Below, piece after piece: positions 17,160-23,510 of a stretch of 27,628 bases of DNA. This DNA comes from Flavicella sp964230805 (GTDB taxonomy: Bacteria > Bacteroidota > Bacteroidia > Flavobacteriales > Flavobacteriaceae), in the NCBI GenBank assembly GCA_964230805.1, contig CAXRIA010000030.1:1-27628 (forward strand), in the 5' to 3' direction. Position numbers and translations under genes: made by a program. How positions within the stretch are numbered: the first letter of the stretch is position 1; the number at the start of each line of letters is the position of its first letter. The notes below the pieces were generated by a model. That model was given only the letters and a program-made list of their open reading frames with translations, did no database searches and was not told where the DNA came from.

Positions 17160-17190
17160 TTGAAGGAATTGTAAAAACCTTCTATATTTG
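17160..17190 (+). promoter_or_regulatory. Promoter of tRNA-Ser
   Basis: TTG at 17160-17162, a 20-bp spacer and a perfect TATATTTG at 17183-17190 fit the Bacteroidetes -33/-7 promoter form. The tRNA starts 36 bp downstream. A small inverted repeat (CAGG, then CCTG) lies in the leader. Confidence 0.7.
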
Positions 17191-17225
17191 CATCCGCATT
17201 CAGGGAATACCTGATGAGGCACTCA

Positions 17226-17310
17226 GGAGAAATGGCAGAGTGGTCGAATGCGGCAGTCTTGAAAACTGTTGAGGGTCACACCTCCGGGGGTTCGAATCCC
17301 TCTTTCTCCG
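17226..17310 (+). tRNA. tRNA-Ser (UGA anticodon)
   Basis: An 85-nt tRNA with acceptor stem GGAGAAA / TTTCTCC, discriminator G, the D-arm region GGCAGAGTGGTCGAATGC, anticodon loop CTTGAAA with anticodon TGA at 17260-17262 on a GCAGT/ACTGT stem, the long variable arm expected of tRNA-Ser, and the T-arm CGGGGGTTCGAATCCC. CCA is not encoded. It reads UCA and probably other UCN codons. Confidence 0.97.
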
Positions 17311-17320
17311 CAAAAGGAAA

Positions 17321-17346
17321 CCCACAACAAGCGTTGTGGGTTTTTT
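17321..17346 (+). terminator. Rho-independent terminator of tRNA-Ser
   Basis: A perfect 8-bp stem CCCACAAC / GTTGTGGG with loop AAGC, followed by TTTTTT, 10 bp after the tRNA 3' end. A AAA/TTT extension lengthens the stem. Confidence 0.92.
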
Positions 17347-17363
17347 ATTTTCCAAAAAAACCA

Positions 17364-17467
17364 AACTTGTTTGCGTTTTTGGGGAAATAAAAAAGAGAAA
17401 ATTCTTGGAAAGAATTTGGGTTTCCATGCTTGCTCAGGATTTTCTTTTGGGATGCACGGAGTGAATC
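17364..17467. repeat. 104-bp tandem direct repeat, copy 1
   Basis: First copy of a direct repeat with a 116-bp period; 95 of 104 positions match copy 2 by hand alignment without gaps. At 17400-17416 it holds the near-palindrome AATTCTTGGAAAGAATT, which appears reverse-complemented in copy 2. It lies just after the tRNA-Ser terminator. No gene or mobile-element end is recognised in it. Confidence 0.93.
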
Positions 17468-17479
17468 CCGATTTGTTTG

Positions 17480-17583
17480 AACTTGTTTGCGTTTTTTGGA
17501 AAATAAAAAAGACAAAATTCTTTCCAAGAATTTGGGTTTCTATGCTTGCCCAGGATTTTCTTTTGGGATGCATGGAGTGAATC
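17480..17583. repeat. 104-bp tandem direct repeat, copy 2
   Basis: Second copy, separated from the first by 12 bp of unrelated sequence. Differences from copy 1 are six single substitutions plus the three-base hairpin loop at the centre of AATTCTTTCCAAGAATT (17516-17532). Relative to copy 1 that whole 17-mer is inverted. Confidence 0.93.
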
Positions 17584-17777
17584 AGCGAAACCAAAAAAAC
17601 ACCATTGTATTCTAAAGCAAATACAACTCCAAAGAGAATCTCGTTTTAAACAATAACAAATACAATTGATAGTTTTCGTTTAAACGACAACGGCTACTTT
17701 CCGGTTTATTTTTTCATAGGAATTGCGTAATAAATCATTTTTAAAACAAAAACACGCGCGAATCACAACTCCAAAAC
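17584..17777. other. Gene-free AT-rich stretch
   Basis: I see no credible ORF, RNA or hairpin terminator here. It has two GTTTAAAC-like words (about 17644 and 17690) and two copies of ACAACTCCAAA (about 17622 and 17765), neither in an arrangement I can interpret. It separates the tRNA/repeat unit from the photolyase operon promoter. Confidence 0.6.
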
Positions 17778-17808
17778 TTGACTTTTCTTTTTTGTTTAAC
17801 TATATTTA
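17778..17808 (+). promoter_or_regulatory. Probable promoter of the photolyase operon
   Basis: TTG at 17778-17780, a 20-bp spacer and TATATTTA at 17801-17808, the same spacing as the tRNA-Ser promoter and one mismatch from TAnnTTTG. The -7 element lies inside the dyad at 17790-17825, so bound regulator would cover it. The leader to the first ATG is about 110 nt. Confidence 0.55.
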
Positions 17809-17825
17809 CAAAATATTAAACAAAA
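17790..17825. promoter_or_regulatory. Operator candidate, dyad copy 1 (photolyase operon)
   Basis: A perfect 10-bp inverted repeat, TTTTGTTTAA-N16-TTAAACAAAA. Identical arms with identical spacing occur at 25413-25448 and nowhere else I could find in the window. It covers the putative -7 element, the usual geometry for a dimeric or tetrameric repressor. Light-controlled photolyase genes in several bacteria are governed by MerR-family B12 photoreceptors (LitR/CarH). Whether such a protein binds here is inference. Confidence 0.75.
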
Positions 17826-17931
17826 CTAAAAAAACTGAAAATACAGTCTTCTGATAAACAGAAAAGGCTGTTGGTATTTCCAACAAACTGGGGGATTTTT
17901 TAGACATCAATAGAAAAGTAAGGAATTAGAA

Positions 17932-18222
17932 ATGACTCAAAACAAACGATTTACAGAAATCGAACTCGATCGAATTATTGAGATGGCTTGGGAAGATCGC
18001 ACCCCCTTTGAAGCGATTCGTTATCAATTTGGATTGTACGAAAAAGAGGTCATCAAATTGATGCGGGGAAATTTGAAAAGATCCAGTTTCAACCGATGGA
18101 GAAAGCGAGTGCATAGTGGTGTGAGTCAAAAACATCTCAAAAAAAGAAATCCAGACATTACCCGTTTCAAATGTTCGCGTCAAAAGGCGATTTCAGGAAA
18201 CAAAATTAGCAAGCGTCTATGA
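17932..18222 (+). CDS. DUF2805 / TIGR03643 family small protein
   Basis: A 96-aa basic protein. Residues 7-55 are helical, with a helix-turn-helix-like feel (FTEIELDRIIEMAWEDRTPFEAIRYQFGLYEKEVIKLMR), followed by an Arg/Lys-rich tail (SSFNRWRKRVHSG, then KKRNPDITRFKCSRQKAIS). This fits the DUF2805/TIGR03643 family, often found beside photolyase/cryptochrome genes in Bacteroidetes and Proteobacteria; its biochemical role is not established. The charge and fold suggest nucleic-acid binding, which is inference. It is the first gene of the operon, about 110 nt downstream of the promoter/operator, and its stop overlaps the next start by 4 bp (ATGA). Confidence 0.8.
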   Translation: MTQNKRFTEIELDRIIEMAWEDRTPFEAIRYQFGLYEKEVIKLMRGNLKRSSFNRWRKRVHSGVSQKHLKKRNPDITRFKCSRQKAISGNKISKRL

Positions 18223-19337
18223 AATCTTTGTTTGAAAATAGCACCCCTTTGTTTCCGACGTCGCTCGGTGAGATTACCCAAAGAGTGCGTTTGGTAGATC
18301 CCATCAGATACGGAAGAAGTCGAAATTTTATCGATGGGGCCGTGACCTACTTGTCACCATACATATCAAGAGGAGTGATTTCCACAAAACAAGTATTGTC
18401 GAGTGTTTTAGAACGAGGGTACCCACCAAAAAGTATTGAAAAATTTATTCAAGAACTGGCGTGGAGAGACTATTGGCAGCAAACATGGAAAGTAAAAGAA
18501 GACGCGATCAATCGTGATCTGAAAAATACACAGCACCCCGTTGTTACGACGAAAATGAGCAAAGCCATTGCAGAGGCAAAAACAGGGATTTGGGCCATCG
18601 ATGATGCGATTGTGGACTTTTACAAAACCGGCTATCTTCACAATCACCTTCGAATGTACGTAGCTTCCATAACGTGTAATATGGCGCAATGTCATTGGAA
18701 ATATCCCGCAAAGTGGATGTATTATCATTTATTGGACGCCGACTGGGCGAGCAATGCCTTAAGCTGGCAATGGGTCGCAGGAGCGAACAGCAATAAAAAA
18801 TATTATGCCAATCAAGAGAACATCAACAAATATTGCTATTCGAATCAAAGAGGTAGCTTTTTAGATGTGCCTTACGATGCATTTGAGAGCCTGTCCGTTC
18901 CAGAAGTATTGCAAGAGGCAAGTTTGTTGGATTTGACAACTCCCTTGCCCGAAGCAGTGCCAATTCAAGTCGATGCATCCCTGCCAACCATGCTCTACAA
19001 TTTTTACAATCTAGACCCACATTGGAAAAAAGATTGGGTTGCCAATAGGATCTTAATTTTAGAACCTTCTCACTTCAAAGAATACCCAGTCTCTCAAAAG
19101 ACGTTGGATTTTGTATTCGAACTTTCTAAAAATATTGAAAATATGCAGGTGTTTGTGGGAGAATTTTCGGAATTGGAAAAAACCTACCAACCAGGGGAAG
19201 TACACTATAAAGAACACCCGTTGAACAAGCATTACAAAGGAGTCGAGGAGTCACGAGACTGGATGTTTCCTGTGGAGGGAGATTTCCGATCTTTCTTTGC
19301 TTTCTGGAAAAAATGCAAAAAGAATCTGACCTTTTGA
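18219..19337 (+). CDS. Cryptochrome/photolyase-like protein with N-terminal FAD domain
   Basis: A 372-aa protein whose N-terminal ~225 residues match the helical FAD-binding domain of photolyases without the usual preceding antenna domain: YGRSRNFIDGAVTYLSPYIS (31-50), FIQELAWRDYWQQTW (76-90), TGYLHNHLRMYVAS (137-150), and LLDADWASNALSWQWVAG (171-188). Asn179 and Trp183 match E. coli N378 and W382, and Trp160 matches W359; the exposed W306 equivalent appears to be absent. Residues 277-372 (RILILEPSHFKEYP onward) look like a short alpha/beta domain resembling the photolyase N-terminal domain, now at the C-terminus. It should bind FAD and absorb blue light. Whether it repairs DNA, and which lesion, is unknown. 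It is coupled to the genes on both sides by overlaps. Confidence 0.85.
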   Translation: MKSLFENSTPLFPTSLGEITQRVRLVDPIRYGRSRNFIDGAVTYLSPYISRGVISTKQVLSSVLERGYPPKSIEKFIQELAWRDYWQQTWKVKEDAINRDLKNTQHPVVTTKMSKAIAEAKTGIWAIDDAIVDFYKTGYLHNHLRMYVASITCNMAQCHWKYPAKWMYYHLLDADWASNALSWQWVAGANSNKKYYANQENINKYCYSNQRGSFLDVPYDAFESLSVPEVLQEASLLDLTTPLPEAVPIQVDASLPTMLYNFYNLDPHWKKDWVANRILILEPSHFKEYPVSQKTLDFVFELSKNIENMQVFVGEFSELEKTYQPGEVHYKEHPLNKHYKGVEESRDWMFPVEGDFRSFFAFWKKCKKNLTF

Positions 19338-20794
19338 AAAAACAAGCAATCAATATCGTTTGGTTGAAACGCGACCTGCGTTTGCAAGACCACGAGCCGC
19401 TTTTTAGAGCAGAAAAAGCGGGGTTGCCCTATGTGGTAATTTACTTGTTTGAGCCCTCACTCATGCGTACACCTGACGTGAGTAAAAAGCATTTGAAATT
19501 TATATACCACTCGTTGTTGGCCATGAATGCACAATGGATCGCTTGTGGCAGAAAAGTGGAGCTGTTTTATGCAGAGGCAATCGATGTGTTTGGGTATTTA
19601 GATAAAAAATTTCAAATCAATTACGTGTTTAGTTATTGCGAAACAGGAACAGCAGTTACTTGGAAAAGAGACAAACAAATTTCTTCCTTTTTTCAATCTA
19701 AAAATAGTATTTGGGAGGAATTTCAACGCGATGGTATTTTACGAGGTATTAAGAATAGAAACAATTGGAATGCCGCATGGCACAAAAAAATGCACGAACC
19801 CATTGTTGAAAACACCTATTCCTTTTCAGAAATAAAAACCTTAGAACATCCATTTGCGCTTCCGAAGAAAATGCTGCGAGAACTGAAAGAGTATCCCCAA
19901 CAATACCAACCTGCCGGCGAACAAAATGCCTGGAGGTATTTGAAATCGTTTGCCGCTCAAAGAGGGTTTAATTATCAAAAGCACATTTCAAAACCCAATG
20001 AAAGTAGAAAAGCTTGCAGTCGCTTGTCTCCCTATCTCGCTTGGGGTAATTTGAGTGTCAAACAGGCCTTTCAATACATCGGAACCCATCCGAATGGACG
20101 AAACAATAGTCGCGCTTTCTCTGCCATGTTGACTCGTTTGCATTGGCATTGCCATTTCATACAAAAATTTGAAATGGAATGCAGTTATGAAACCCGATGC
20201 ATCAACAGAGGGTACGAACTGTTAGCGCATGCCAAAAATGAGGCGTATATCAAGGCATGGAAAACTGGGACCACAGGATACCCCTTGGTGGATGCTTGCA
20301 TGCGAGCTGTGGAAGAAACCGGATGGATTAACTTTAGAATGCGTGCCATGCTTGTCTCATTTTTTACGCTCAATTTGGATCAAGATTGGAGAGACGGTGT
20401 TTACCATTTGGCACGCCAATTTCTAGATTATGAACCCGGCATACATTATCCACAATTTCAGATGCAAGCCGGTACAACAGGAATCAATACGGTTCGCTTG
20501 TACAATCCCGTAAAAAACTCACAAGAACACGATCCGAAAGGTGTTTTTATCAAAAAGTGGGTGCCAGAATTGGCTTCAGTCCCCGAAACTTTTATTCATG
20601 AACCCTGGGAGATGACGCCAATGGAGCAAACGTTTTGTGGAGTCACGCTAGGCATTGATTACCCATGGCCGATTGTAAATTTAAAAGAGAGTGCCAGCAG
20701 TGCACGAGACAAAATATGGGGTCATAAAAAACACCCATTAGTGCAAAAAGAGAAAAAACGCTTGTTACAAAAGCACGTAAATACCCATAGATAA
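19313..20794 (+). CDS. Cryptochrome/photolyase family protein with altered FAD site
   Basis: A 493-aa full-length member. The N-terminal antenna domain is clear (IVWLKRDLRLQDHEPLFRAE, 15-34), and the FAD domain begins near SRLSPYLAWGNLS (236-248). By hand alignment with E. coli PhrB several key positions differ: Glu274 is Arg275 here (MLTRLHWHCHF), Asn378 is His378 and Trp382 is Phe382 (DYEPGIHYPQFQMQAGTTG), and the W306 position is His. Trp359 (DQDWRDG), Trp316 and the C-terminal RLYNPVK segment are kept. The protein therefore probably binds FAD but is unlikely to be an ordinary CPD photolyase. It resembles a recognised group annotated only as cryptochrome/photolyase family. The start overlaps the previous gene by 25 bp. 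Confidence 0.9.
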   Translation: MQKESDLLKKQAINIVWLKRDLRLQDHEPLFRAEKAGLPYVVIYLFEPSLMRTPDVSKKHLKFIYHSLLAMNAQWIACGRKVELFYAEAIDVFGYLDKKFQINYVFSYCETGTAVTWKRDKQISSFFQSKNSIWEEFQRDGILRGIKNRNNWNAAWHKKMHEPIVENTYSFSEIKTLEHPFALPKKMLRELKEYPQQYQPAGEQNAWRYLKSFAAQRGFNYQKHISKPNESRKACSRLSPYLAWGNLSVKQAFQYIGTHPNGRNNSRAFSAMLTRLHWHCHFIQKFEMECSYETRCINRGYELLAHAKNEAYIKAWKTGTTGYPLVDACMRAVEETGWINFRMRAMLVSFFTLNLDQDWRDGVYHLARQFLDYEPGIHYPQFQMQAGTTGINTVRLYNPVKNSQEHDPKGVFIKKWVPELASVPETFIHEPWEMTPMEQTFCGVTLGIDYPWPIVNLKESASSARDKIWGHKKHPLVQKEKKRLLQKHVNTHR

Positions 20795-20795
20795 T

Positions 20796-21422
20796 ATGCA
20801 ATACAACAACGAAGACATCGCAAATTTAGACCGCATCGAAAGATTGAACATCATCAATTCTGTCACAGGTATAAAGCCTGCCAATTTAATAGGTACCATA
20901 AACAAAGAGGGCATTACGAATCTTGCCGTATTTAGTTCTGTGGTGCATTTAGGAAGTAGTCCTGCTTTGTTAGGGTTTATTACGAAACCTACAACAGAGG
21001 CTGTGGGACATACCATCCAAAACATCAAAGAAGTAGGAGTGTATACCATCAATCACATTCATCCCGAATTCAACAAACGCGCCCATTATACTTCGGCAAA
21101 ATTTGAAAGCGAAGTGTCTGAATTTGAAGCTTGTGGGTTGCAGGAGGAATACGTCGATGATTTCAAAGCACCTTTTGTAAAAGAAAGCACTTTTAAAATG
21201 GGAATGCGTTTCAAAGAAGCCATTCCAATTCCCGCAAACGGAACCGTATTGGTAGTTGGTGAAATTGATTACCTGCGTCTCCCAGATGATGCTATTTATG
21301 AGGGAGATATAGATTTGGAATTGTCAAAAAGTATGGGTATTTCAGGTTTGAATAGTTACTATGAGTTAAAGAAAACGGCTCAATATCCCTATGTTTTGGT
21401 GAACGAAGTGCCTAATTTCTAA
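20796..21422 (+). CDS. Flavin reductase-like FMN-binding split-barrel protein
   Basis: A 208-aa protein of the flavin reductase-like (FMN-binding split barrel) family. Hallmarks are the N-terminal VTGIKPANLIGTINKEGITNLAVFSSVVHLGSSPALLGF region (about 21-60), where the flavin phosphate is usually held, TINHIHPEF and the C-terminal GEIDYLRLPDD. It starts 1 bp after the preceding stop. Between cryptochrome genes, a role in supplying or reducing flavin for FAD-dependent proteins is plausible but not shown. The family also includes proteins that bind flavin or heme without reductase activity. Confidence 0.85.
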   Translation: MQYNNEDIANLDRIERLNIINSVTGIKPANLIGTINKEGITNLAVFSSVVHLGSSPALLGFITKPTTEAVGHTIQNIKEVGVYTINHIHPEFNKRAHYTSAKFESEVSEFEACGLQEEYVDDFKAPFVKESTFKMGMRFKEAIPIPANGTVLVVGEIDYLRLPDDAIYEGDIDLELSKSMGISGLNSYYELKKTAQYPYVLVNEVPNF

Positions 21423-21425
21423 AAA

Positions 21426-21557
21426 ATGAAAAAACAACACTTGCCCCAAAAAATGTGTATTGTGTGTGATCGGCCATTTACTTGGAGAAAGAAATGGGAG
21501 AAGAATTGGGAGCATGTAAAATATTGCAGCGAACGTTGTAGAAGAAACAAAGTATGA
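21426..21557 (+). CDS. DUF2256 zinc-finger-like small protein
   Basis: A 43-aa ORF: CIVC at residues 11-14, then WRKKWEKNWEHVKYCSERC with the second Cys pair at 34 and 38. The C-x2-C ... C-x3-C arrangement and WxxxWExxW spacing match DUF2256, a tiny putative zinc-binding family commonly encoded next to photolyase/cryptochrome genes. It begins 3 bp after the flavin-reductase stop and its TGA overlaps the next ATG (ATGA), so it is embedded in the operon and translationally coupled. Its function is unknown; a metal-binding accessory role is inference. Confidence 0.88.
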   Translation: MKKQHLPQKMCIVCDRPFTWRKKWEKNWEHVKYCSERCRRNKV

Positions 21558-23041
21558 AAAATCGAGTAAGTTTGGTATTTCCGCATCAGCTTTTTAAGGT
21601 GTCACCACTTTTAAAAGAAAAGAACCCTGTTTATTTGGTGGAAGAATTTTTGTTTTTCAAACAATACCCATTTCACAAGCAAAAAATTGCATTTCACCGA
21701 GCTACGATGAAGGCCTATGAAGCGTATTTGAAATCGAGAGCAATCAAAGTAGCGTACATAGAGGCCACTGAAGAAATTTCAGACATACGTCACTTGGTAC
21801 CCGAATTAAAACAAAGAGGCATTGATCATATTGATTTTGTAGATCCTGTAGATGATTGGCTACACAAACGCATCCTTCGCTCTTGCGAGGAATGTGGTGT
21901 TTCGATGACAATTTTTGATTCCCCTTCGTTTCTGAATACCCAAGACGAATTGGCTGGTTTTTTCAGAGTGGATAAGAAAAAATACCATCAAACGACCTTT
22001 TATACGGAGCAGCGTAAAAAACGAAAGGTTTTGATGGAATCAGATGGAAAACCTGTGGGAGGAAAATGGACGTATGACACGGAGAACAGAAAAAAATACC
22101 CCGCCAAAAAAACACCTCCTTTTGTACAATTTCCGGATGTAGATGCGCATTATAGAGAAGCCAAAGCGTATGTAGAAACCCATTTTTCAGATCATTTGGG
22201 TTCGCTTACAGAACAATCTTTGTATCCCACAAATTTTGAAACCACAGAAGTGTGGCTTCAGTCATTTTTCGAACAACGTTTTGCAGAATTTGGAGTGTAT
22301 GAAGATGCCATTGTTGCCGAAAATTCCATACTCAACCACAGCGTATTGAGTCCCATGTTAAATGTTGGGCTAGTGACGCCCATGGAGGTCCTGAGAAAAA
22401 GTTTGGCTTATGCTGAGGAGCATGAAATCCCCTTGAATTCTACCGAAGGATTTGTGCGTCAAATCATGGGTTGGCGTGAATTTATACGGGGCATATACCA
22501 AGCCAGAGGAAGCGAGGAGCGTACCCGGAATTATTGGGGGTTTACGAGAAAAATTCCTTCCTCATTTTACAAGGGAACCACGGGTATATATCCAATAGAT
22601 CAGACCCTAAAAAAAATATTGGAAACGGGGTATTGTCACCACATTGAACGTTTGATGGTACTGGGAAATTTTATGATGCTTTGTGAATTTGATCCCGATG
22701 AAGTGTATCGCTGGTTTATGGAGCTCTTTATCGATGCCTACGATTGGGTAATGGTTCCCAATGTGTATGGGATGAGTCAATTTGCCGATGGAGGTTTGAT
22801 GGCGACCAAACCCTACATCAGTGGCAGCAACTACCTAATGAAAATGAGCAATTATAAGAAGGCGGAATGGCAAGCAACGTGGGATGGGCTGTTTTGGAGA
22901 TTTATGGATACGCATCGTTCTTTCTTTCTAAAAAATCCAAGATTGGGAATGCTAGTGCGCATGTTTGATAAAATGCCGCCAGAAAAGAAAGAAACACACC
23001 TTGTCAATGCAACGAATTATTTGAACCGTTTAAACGAATAA
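21554..23041 (+). CDS. Cryptochrome/photolyase, bacterial (6-4)-photolyase-like, without Fe-S cysteines
   Basis: A 495-aa protein of the DPRP/PhrB-type family. The N-terminal alpha/beta domain opens with SLVFPHQLF and FKQYPFHKQKIAFHRATM, the middle has EGFVRQIMGWREFIRGIY (298-315), and the C-terminal FAD region has the catalytic-type His pair HHIERLM (362-368), DAYDWVMVPNVYGMSQFADGG (394-414) and TKPYISG. In Agrobacterium PhrB four cysteines (350, 438, 441, 454) hold a [4Fe-4S] cluster. By hand alignment their places here are Pro347, Lys435, Glu438 and about Thr442, and the loop is shorter. It therefore looks like a cluster-free relative. Repair of (6-4) photoproducts is possible but unproven. 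Confidence 0.9.
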   Translation: MKNRVSLVFPHQLFKVSPLLKEKNPVYLVEEFLFFKQYPFHKQKIAFHRATMKAYEAYLKSRAIKVAYIEATEEISDIRHLVPELKQRGIDHIDFVDPVDDWLHKRILRSCEECGVSMTIFDSPSFLNTQDELAGFFRVDKKKYHQTTFYTEQRKKRKVLMESDGKPVGGKWTYDTENRKKYPAKKTPPFVQFPDVDAHYREAKAYVETHFSDHLGSLTEQSLYPTNFETTEVWLQSFFEQRFAEFGVYEDAIVAENSILNHSVLSPMLNVGLVTPMEVLRKSLAYAEEHEIPLNSTEGFVRQIMGWREFIRGIYQARGSEERTRNYWGFTRKIPSSFYKGTTGIYPIDQTLKKILETGYCHHIERLMVLGNFMMLCEFDPDEVYRWFMELFIDAYDWVMVPNVYGMSQFADGGLMATKPYISGSNYLMKMSNYKKAEWQATWDGLFWRFMDTHRSFFLKNPRLGMLVRMFDKMPPEKKETHLVNATNYLNRLNE

Positions 23042-23043
23042 GT

Positions 23044-23469
23044 ATGGTATTTAACACAACCTATAAAAATGAAGATTACGAAGTTGAAAGCGCTGCCATG
23101 GTGGGAAAACCGTTCCGTTTGTGGGAGCGAATAAAACAAGGAGGCATCGGTTCAGGAAGATTTATGATTCATGAAATCAGTGCCAAGCTAAAGCTGGGAA
23201 AATTGAAATTTTCAGAAATCGATTATGGAAATATCGAATTGAGGCCGGAAGGAATTATTGTGCATTACACACAGAAAAACGAACGTTTCGCCTGGGTCAT
23301 TCCCTACTATCGTTTGGTGATTTACAGCACAGAAGTTTTCAGTATCCATGCAGATGGAAACTTTATCCAATTTTTAAAAAATAAGAATTACAGAGAAAAT
23401 AAGAGGTTTGTTGAAAAAATGATCCACGTAAAAAATAATTTTTTGGGATTGCAATATTACGATGGTTGA
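23044..23469 (+). CDS. Conserved protein of unknown function in the photolyase operon
   Basis: A 141-aa protein I do not recognise. It has no signal peptide or membrane helix. The pattern is mixed, with beta-strand-like segments around FSEIDYGNIELRPEGIIVHYTQ (73-94) and FAWVIPYYRLVIYSTEVFSIHADGNFIQFLK (98-128), and a basic C-terminal helix. The strand run followed by one helix recalls small PH-like or lipocalin-like barrels, but that is only an impression. It begins 2 bp after the preceding gene, so it belongs to the operon and may share its regulation and role. Confidence 0.75.
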   Translation: MVFNTTYKNEDYEVESAAMVGKPFRLWERIKQGGIGSGRFMIHEISAKLKLGKLKFSEIDYGNIELRPEGIIVHYTQKNERFAWVIPYYRLVIYSTEVFSIHADGNFIQFLKNKNYRENKRFVEKMIHVKNNFLGLQYYDG

Positions 23470-23510
23470 ACCTTTCCATCCGTGAACCATTAAATTCAAA
23501 AGAAAAAAAC

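Noticed and set aside
17364..17583. Direct repeats as a CRISPR array
   Set aside because: There are only two 104-bp units with a 12-bp gap, and no cas genes. The unit size is wrong for CRISPR.
17226..17583. tRNA-Ser as an integration site for a mobile element
   Set aside because: No integrase is present, and no copy of the tRNA 3' end was found elsewhere in the window. The direct repeats do not contain tRNA sequence.
17223..17594. Minus-strand 123-aa ORF over the tRNA-Ser and the tandem repeat
   Set aside because: Its C-terminus (GERGIRTPGG...CRIRPLCHF) is the well-known false translation of the antisense of tRNA-Ser, and its repeated N-terminal part is just the 104-bp DNA repeat. It is not a gene.
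23027..23037. GTTTAAAC near the end of the third photolyase gene as a third operator
   Set aside because: Only a short palindromic word inside coding sequence. It lacks the 10-bp arms and the N16 spacing.
23466..23510. TTG at 23466 as the start of the CIA30-family gene
   Set aside because: The ATG at 23511 gives a natural hydrophobic N-terminus and avoids overlap. The 15 extra residues show no family similarity.
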